From Planctomycetaceae bacterium (GTDB taxonomy: Bacteria > Planctomycetota > Phycisphaerae > Phycisphaerales > SM1A02): a stretch of DNA of 9,363 nt. Both the position numbers and the translations under genes were made by a program. The stretch covers positions 1 to 9,363 of the forward strand of contig CANJIC010000064.1 in NCBI GenBank assembly GCA_947474205.1, written 5' to 3'. Shown piece after piece: positions 6,519 to 9,363 of this stretch. Each line of letters starts with the position of its first letter. The first letter of the stretch is position 1. The notes below the pieces were generated by a model, which was given only the letters and a program-made list of their open reading frames with translations, ran no database searches and had not been told where the DNA came from.

Positions 6519-6530
6519 TTTTCCTTCCCT
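6519..6530 (-). promoter_or_regulatory. Strong ribosome-binding site of the PEP-CTERM-like gene
   Basis: The minus strand reads GAAGAGGGAAGGAAAAGAA directly before the ATG at 6515, placing AAGGA at a suitable distance. It decides the start in favour of 6515 over the ATG at 6539 and contrasts with the other minus-strand genes, which have no clear Shine-Dalgarno sequence. Confidence 0.65.
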
Positions 6531-6549
6531 CTTCTTCATAGAGGAACAA

Positions 6550-6578
6550 ATTATAAGCAGAGGTCCTTTTCCTTTTGA
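6550..6578 (-). promoter_or_regulatory. Candidate promoter of the PEP-CTERM-like gene
   Basis: A perfect TATAAT lies at 6555-6550 on the minus strand. The base block 17 nt upstream (6578-6573) reads TCAAAA, which matches TTGACA at only three of six positions, so the -35 is weak and an activator may help. Transcription would start near 6543, giving a leader of about 28 nt that contains the ribosome-binding site. Confidence 0.5.
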
Positions 6579-6601
6579 TTCTGAAACAACACGTTTCAGA
6601 A
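6579..6601. promoter_or_regulatory. 23-bp dyad directly upstream of the candidate promoter
   Basis: Perfect 9-bp arms TTCTGAAAC and GTTTCAGAA flank the five bases AACAC. The dyad abuts the weak -35 block of the PEP-CTERM-like promoter, the usual place for an activator or repressor dimer. If transcription started further upstream it could instead form a leader hairpin. No T-run follows it on either strand, so a terminator is unlikely. Confidence 0.5.
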
Positions 6602-6770
6602 CCAGATCCCTGCCGAGTGATCTTCCGCAGAGTCCAATTCAACGGTTCCAAAGCAAGCGAACATCTTTGAATTTTTTAAAGTTTTTTTATGTGAATGCGT
6701 TTGGATTTCTTGTCCGCGGGTCAATTTACGTAAAAAACATTGTTTTAAGGCTGAAATATTGGCATTTGTA

Positions 6771-6786
6771 CATCCAGCGCTGGATG
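6771..6786. promoter_or_regulatory. 16-bp perfect palindrome
   Basis: CATCCAGCGCTGGATG is its own reverse complement. It lies 62 nt past the miaB stop and about 255 nt upstream of the PEP-CTERM-like start. As RNA it would make only a 6-bp stem with a GCGC loop and no T-run, so a dimeric protein binding site is likelier than a terminator. Unproven. Confidence 0.35.
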
Positions 6787-6847
6787 GATTCTGCCCCAGC
6801 GTTTGCGGACTTTGCCGACAAGTTTGCCAGAATTTAGCAAGCAAGAA

Positions 6848-8467
6848 CTACAGATGAGCTGCAGAAATTGAGCGCGATTGGGGCACAGCAAGCCCCGCGG
6901 TCAAGGCCCCAGTAAGCAGCAGCGCGGAGGTGTGTTGCAACACAACCGGCACAATATGCCCTACAAAATCAACAGGATTCGCGCCGTGCGGCGTGTCCAT
7001 GCTGACAATCAGGTCGCCCGCGGTGCGCCCACGCAGTGTGGTTGGCGCGGGGTGCCCCATCATGGCGGTGTTTTTGGCGGTGTTGGTTTCCCAGCGCAAT
7101 TCAACGCCGCTCTTGGCGGGTTGCGCGTCGCGCTGCGTGCAGACTTCCTCAATCAATACATCCACTGTGCGGCCAATCCACGCGGCGTGCACGCGCGCGC
7201 TGGTTTGGGTTTGCAAATTCAGCAGCACGTTGTTGCGAAACTTTTTCACTTGGTTTGAAATGTCGTCCTTGAAACGTTCAATGGCCACTGTGCCAGGGCG
7301 CGGCGAATACTTAAAGATGAAATTGTTTTTAAATGGAAGCTTGCGCACCATGTCGCATGAGGCTTCAAAGTCCGCGTCAGTTTCAGTTGGAAAGCCAACA
7401 ATGAAATCGCCGGCAAGCGTGGCGTCTGGAAGAATGTCTAGCGCCTCTGCGGCAAAGTCCTCGTACTCGCCGCGGGTGTAGCCGCGATTCATGAGTTTCA
7501 GAATTCGATCGGAGCCGCTTTGCGCGGGCGCGTGCAAATAGCGGCAAATACGCGGGCAATCGCGCATGGTTTCTAGAATGTCGCGCCCGAAATCGCGCGG
7601 GTAGCTGGTGACAAATCGCAAGCGCGCAATGGCGGGGACTTCATCGTGAATGCGCCGAAGCAGGTGCGCGAATGTGGTCACGCGCTTGCCAACAGGAATG
7701 GCGGCGCGAAATGCTGCAAGGCCTGGACCAATTTGCGCGGCCTCGCGGCCATCAATGGTGACGGCGGCGCCGTGTTCGTAGCGATAGTGATTGACGGTTT
7801 GCCCAAGCAGCGTGATTTCAATGGCGCCAGCGTCGGCCAGTTTGCGGCACTCATCAATGATGTGGTCGGGCGGGCGATGCACTTCGGCACCGCGCGTGTT
7901 TGGAACCACGCAATAGGTGCAGAATTTATTGCAGCCGCGAGTGATGCGAACTTGCGCGGCAAAGGCGCTGCGGCCGGCGACAATGGGGTCAAAGGCGCGC
8001 GAAAGATCTAGGGTTTCAAGGTCATCTTGCACGGCGCTTAGGGCGGCGCTACGGCGCGTTCGATTGCCGGCCAGGGCGGTGCGCTCGGCAGCCGTGGCGG
8101 CTTCGGAGCGACGGGCGGCATCAATTAAAGCGGGCAATTTGTCCAGTTCACCTGGACCACACATAATGTCGAGCTGCGGAAATCGCTGCAGCAAGGACAG
8201 GCCATCGCGCTCGGCCATGCAGCCTAATACGCCCAACAGAATATTTTCGCCCGCCAACTTGCGCTCGCTGACAATGCCAAGACGCGAATACACCTTGCTT
8301 TCCGCATGTTCGCGCACGGAACAGGTGTTGAACAGCACCACTTGGGCGGCGTCGGGGTTGTCGGTAAACGTGTAGCCCAAGGTGCTCAGTTGCCCACGAA
8401 CCAACTCGGAGTCGAGCTCATTCATTTGGCAGCCAAATGTTTCTAAATAAACCGTCGTGTTGGACAT
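6848..8467 (-). CDS. miaB: tRNA-2-methylthio-N6-dimethylallyladenosine synthase (MiaB)
   Basis: MiaB is a cytoplasmic radical-SAM methylthiotransferase that adds the 2-methylthio group to i6A37 of tRNAs reading UNN codons. The N-terminal UPF0004 domain starts YLETFGCQMN and supplies C13, C49 (NTCSVRE) and C83 (GCMAER) for the auxiliary 4Fe-4S cluster. The radical-SAM motif CNKFCTYC gives C179, C183 and C186, followed by VVPNTRG. LLGQTVN (220-226), LRFVTSYPRDF, HAPAQSGSD and GDFIVGFPTET are family hallmarks. A TRAM-like RNA-binding domain ends the protein, with a short extra tail. At 539 aa it is about 65 longer than E. coli MiaB, owing to insertions at about 120-160 and 229-263. The N-terminal motif set and HAPAQSGS favour MiaB over MtaB or RimO. 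The ATG at 8467 sits 43 nt from the divergent ftsW start and has no Shine-Dalgarno sequence. Confidence 0.95.
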   Translation of the reverse strand: MSNTTVYLETFGCQMNELDSELVRGQLSTLGYTFTDNPDAAQVVLFNTCSVREHAESKVYSRLGIVSERKLAGENILLGVLGCMAERDGLSLLQRFPQLDIMCGPGELDKLPALIDAARRSEAATAAERTALAGNRTRRSAALSAVQDDLETLDLSRAFDPIVAGRSAFAAQVRITRGCNKFCTYCVVPNTRGAEVHRPPDHIIDECRKLADAGAIEITLLGQTVNHYRYEHGAAVTIDGREAAQIGPGLAAFRAAIPVGKRVTTFAHLLRRIHDEVPAIARLRFVTSYPRDFGRDILETMRDCPRICRYLHAPAQSGSDRILKLMNRGYTRGEYEDFAAEALDILPDATLAGDFIVGFPTETDADFEASCDMVRKLPFKNNFIFKYSPRPGTVAIERFKDDISNQVKKFRNNVLLNLQTQTSARVHAAWIGRTVDVLIEEVCTQRDAQPAKSGVELRWETNTAKNTAMMGHPAPTTLRGRTAGDLIVSMDTPHGANPVDFVGHIVPVVLQHTSALLLTGALTAGLAVPQSRSISAAHL

Positions 8468-8510
8468 GCAAGCAGTCTAGTGCCGCGCCACGGTTTGCCG
8501 ATGAAGGAAC

Positions 8511-9363
8511 ATGCGCGCTGGACAAGGTCTTCTATTTTTGGTGATGGCTTTATTGGTCATCGGAACCGTCATGGTGAACTCCGCTTCGCTGACCTCCACC
8601 AATGGGGTGGGCGTGTCATTGAACGATTTATTGTTGGGGCGCAACACGTGGTTCGCGTTGGCCGCCGCCGCCGCGTTGTGGTTGGGAACGCGCGTGTCGG
8701 TTGAGCGGGTGTTCTCATTGCGCGGCTTGGCAAGCCCCATTCCTTGGATTGTGTTGGTCATGTTTTTGGGATTGGTGTTGGTGCATGTGCCAGGCATTGG
8801 CCGCGAAGTCAACGGCGCGCGCAGGTGGATTACGATTGGTCCAATTGGATTGCAGCCAAGTGAACTTGTGAAGTGGGGCATGCCCGTGGTGATTGCGTGG
8901 CATTGTTGCAGGCGCGCGGGTGGACTTGGTTTTTTCTGGAAGGGATTTATTCCGCCGCTTTTATTTGTGAGTGCGTTCGCCGGATTGGTTGCGCTGCAAG
9001 ATTTGGGAACCGCGGTGTTGATTGAAGTGGTGGCCATTGCCATGTTGATCGCGGCGGGCGCCAGATTTTGGCACGCGTTATTGCTGCTGCCCGCGGCGTG
9101 CGCGGCGGTGGGCGCGTTGATCATTACAAGTCCATATAGAGTGAATCGAATTCTTGCGTACATGGATCCATTCGCCGACGCGCAGGGCAAGGGCTATCAC
9201 ATTATTCAAAGCATGGCGGCGATTACTGGTGGCGGATTGCCTGGACGCGGTCTTGGAAATGGCGTGCAGAAATTTGGATACTTGCCGGAAGCGACGACGG
9301 ATTTTATTTACGCCATTGTGTGCGAGGAGTTGGGAATTGGCGGAGCGATTGGCGTGCTTGCCA
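8511..9363 (+). CDS. ftsW: Septal peptidoglycan glycosyltransferase FtsW (partial, C-terminus beyond the window)
   Basis: This SEDS-family membrane enzyme polymerises lipid II into glycan strands at the division septum, working with a class B penicillin-binding protein. The visible 284 residues hold about seven to eight hydrophobic helices, beginning at residue 7. They include the hallmark loop VNGARRWITIGP and LQPSELVKW (100-122), QDLGTAVL (163-170), the YRVNRILAYMDPFAD segment (209-223), GGGLPGRGLGNGVQKFGYLPE and TTDFIYAIVCEELG (262-275). D264 is the probable catalytic Asp of the family. Most relatives have His just before the Thr-Asp pair; here it is Thr. FtsW is preferred over RodA because of the YLPEATTDF and LGNGVQK segments and the short N-terminus. 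The frame is closed upstream by TGA at 8502, so the ATG at 8511 is the first start; AAGGA lies only two bases before it, unusually close. It is the only plus-strand gene here. Confidence 0.93.
   Translation, partial: MRAGQGLLFLVMALLVIGTVMVNSASLTSTNGVGVSLNDLLLGRNTWFALAAAAALWLGTRVSVERVFSLRGLASPIPWIVLVMFLGLVLVHVPGIGREVNGARRWITIGPIGLQPSELVKWGMPVVIAWHCCRRAGGLGFFWKGFIPPLLFVSAFAGLVALQDLGTAVLIEVVAIAMLIAAGARFWHALLLLPAACAAVGALIITSPYRVNRILAYMDPFADAQGKGYHIIQSMAAITGGGLPGRGLGNGVQKFGYLPEATTDFIYAIVCEELGIGGAIGVLA

Larger units (their letters stand above)
6516..6847. other. Intergenic region between miaB and the PEP-CTERM-like gene
   Basis: This 332-nt stretch holds no convincing gene: the one minus-strand frame (6596-6844) has no ribosome-binding site or recognisable composition. 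It carries the -10 box and dyad of the PEP-CTERM-like gene, a 16-bp palindrome at 6771-6786, a 10-bp palindrome TTTACGTAAA at 6725-6734, AAAAC-ATT-GTTTT at 6735-6747, and a cluster of T-runs (6666-6688) that could bend DNA. The AAAAC hairpin with its trailing T's on the minus strand is a weak candidate terminator for miaB. Confidence 0.6.

Noticed and set aside
6596..6844. 82-codon minus-strand frame in the miaB / PEP-CTERM-like intergenic region
   Set aside because: No ribosome-binding site, no motif, and it overlaps the dyad and palindrome cluster; composition is unlike the neighbouring genes.
8477..9190. 237-codon minus-strand open frame
   Set aside because: It is antisense to ftsW, whose SEDS motifs are clear. 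The translation is Asn/Thr/Pro-rich, typical of the complement of a membrane-protein gene.
1..9363. CRISPR arrays, insertion sequences, tRNA or rRNA genes, toxin-antitoxin or defence genes
   Set aside because: I searched for regularly spaced repeats, transposase or integrase motifs, cloverleaf-like segments and known defence motifs and saw none.

Overview
The window looks like chromosomal DNA from a Gram-negative-type, peptidoglycan-containing bacterium. My best guess is Planctomycetota, class Phycisphaerae or close to it. The reasons are a MiaB with two long lineage-type insertions, a secreted protein with a VPAPG + hydrophobic + Arg-rich C-terminus (PEP-CTERM-like), two small DUF4190-type membrane proteins, a FtsW with a TTD in place of the usual HTD, and start codons that mostly lack a Shine-Dalgarno sequence. 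This placement is inference from gene content, with no marker RNA gene to confirm it. I see no transposase, phage gene, CRISPR array, tRNA or rRNA.

Layout, left to right. Almost everything is on the minus strand, so transcription runs right to left. 1-84: N-terminal fragment of an unrecognised gene. 215-724: ispF (isoprenoid precursor synthesis). 714-1205: small lipoprotein. 1202-2692: murD (peptidoglycan precursor). 2763-3638: MlaF-type ABC ATPase. The last four lie 70 nt apart or overlap by 4 and 11 nt, so they probably form one envelope-related operon. 3801-4568 and 4640-5359: two tandem, diverged paralogues with an N-terminal two-helix DUF4190-like membrane module and a shared extracytoplasmic motif. 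The gap between them carries interleaved inverted repeats. 5515-5546: a strong Rho-independent terminator. 5583-6515: secreted PEP-CTERM-like protein with its own -10 box, good ribosome-binding site and an upstream dyad. 6516-6847: dyad-rich intergenic region. 6848-8467: miaB (tRNA modification). 8511-9363: ftsW, the only plus-strand gene, divergent from miaB by 43 nt and cut by the window end.

How the genes fit together: FtsW (septal glycan polymerase), MurD (muropeptide ligase), IspF (a step towards the lipid carrier undecaprenyl phosphate), the MlaF-type ATPase (inter-membrane lipid transport) and the lipoprotein all concern building the cell envelope. The window is mostly ordinary housekeeping. 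The less ordinary parts are the tandem DUF4190-like pair with its structured spacer, the lipoprotein embedded between murD and ispF, and the independently controlled PEP-CTERM-like gene. I did not find a convincing new multi-gene system.
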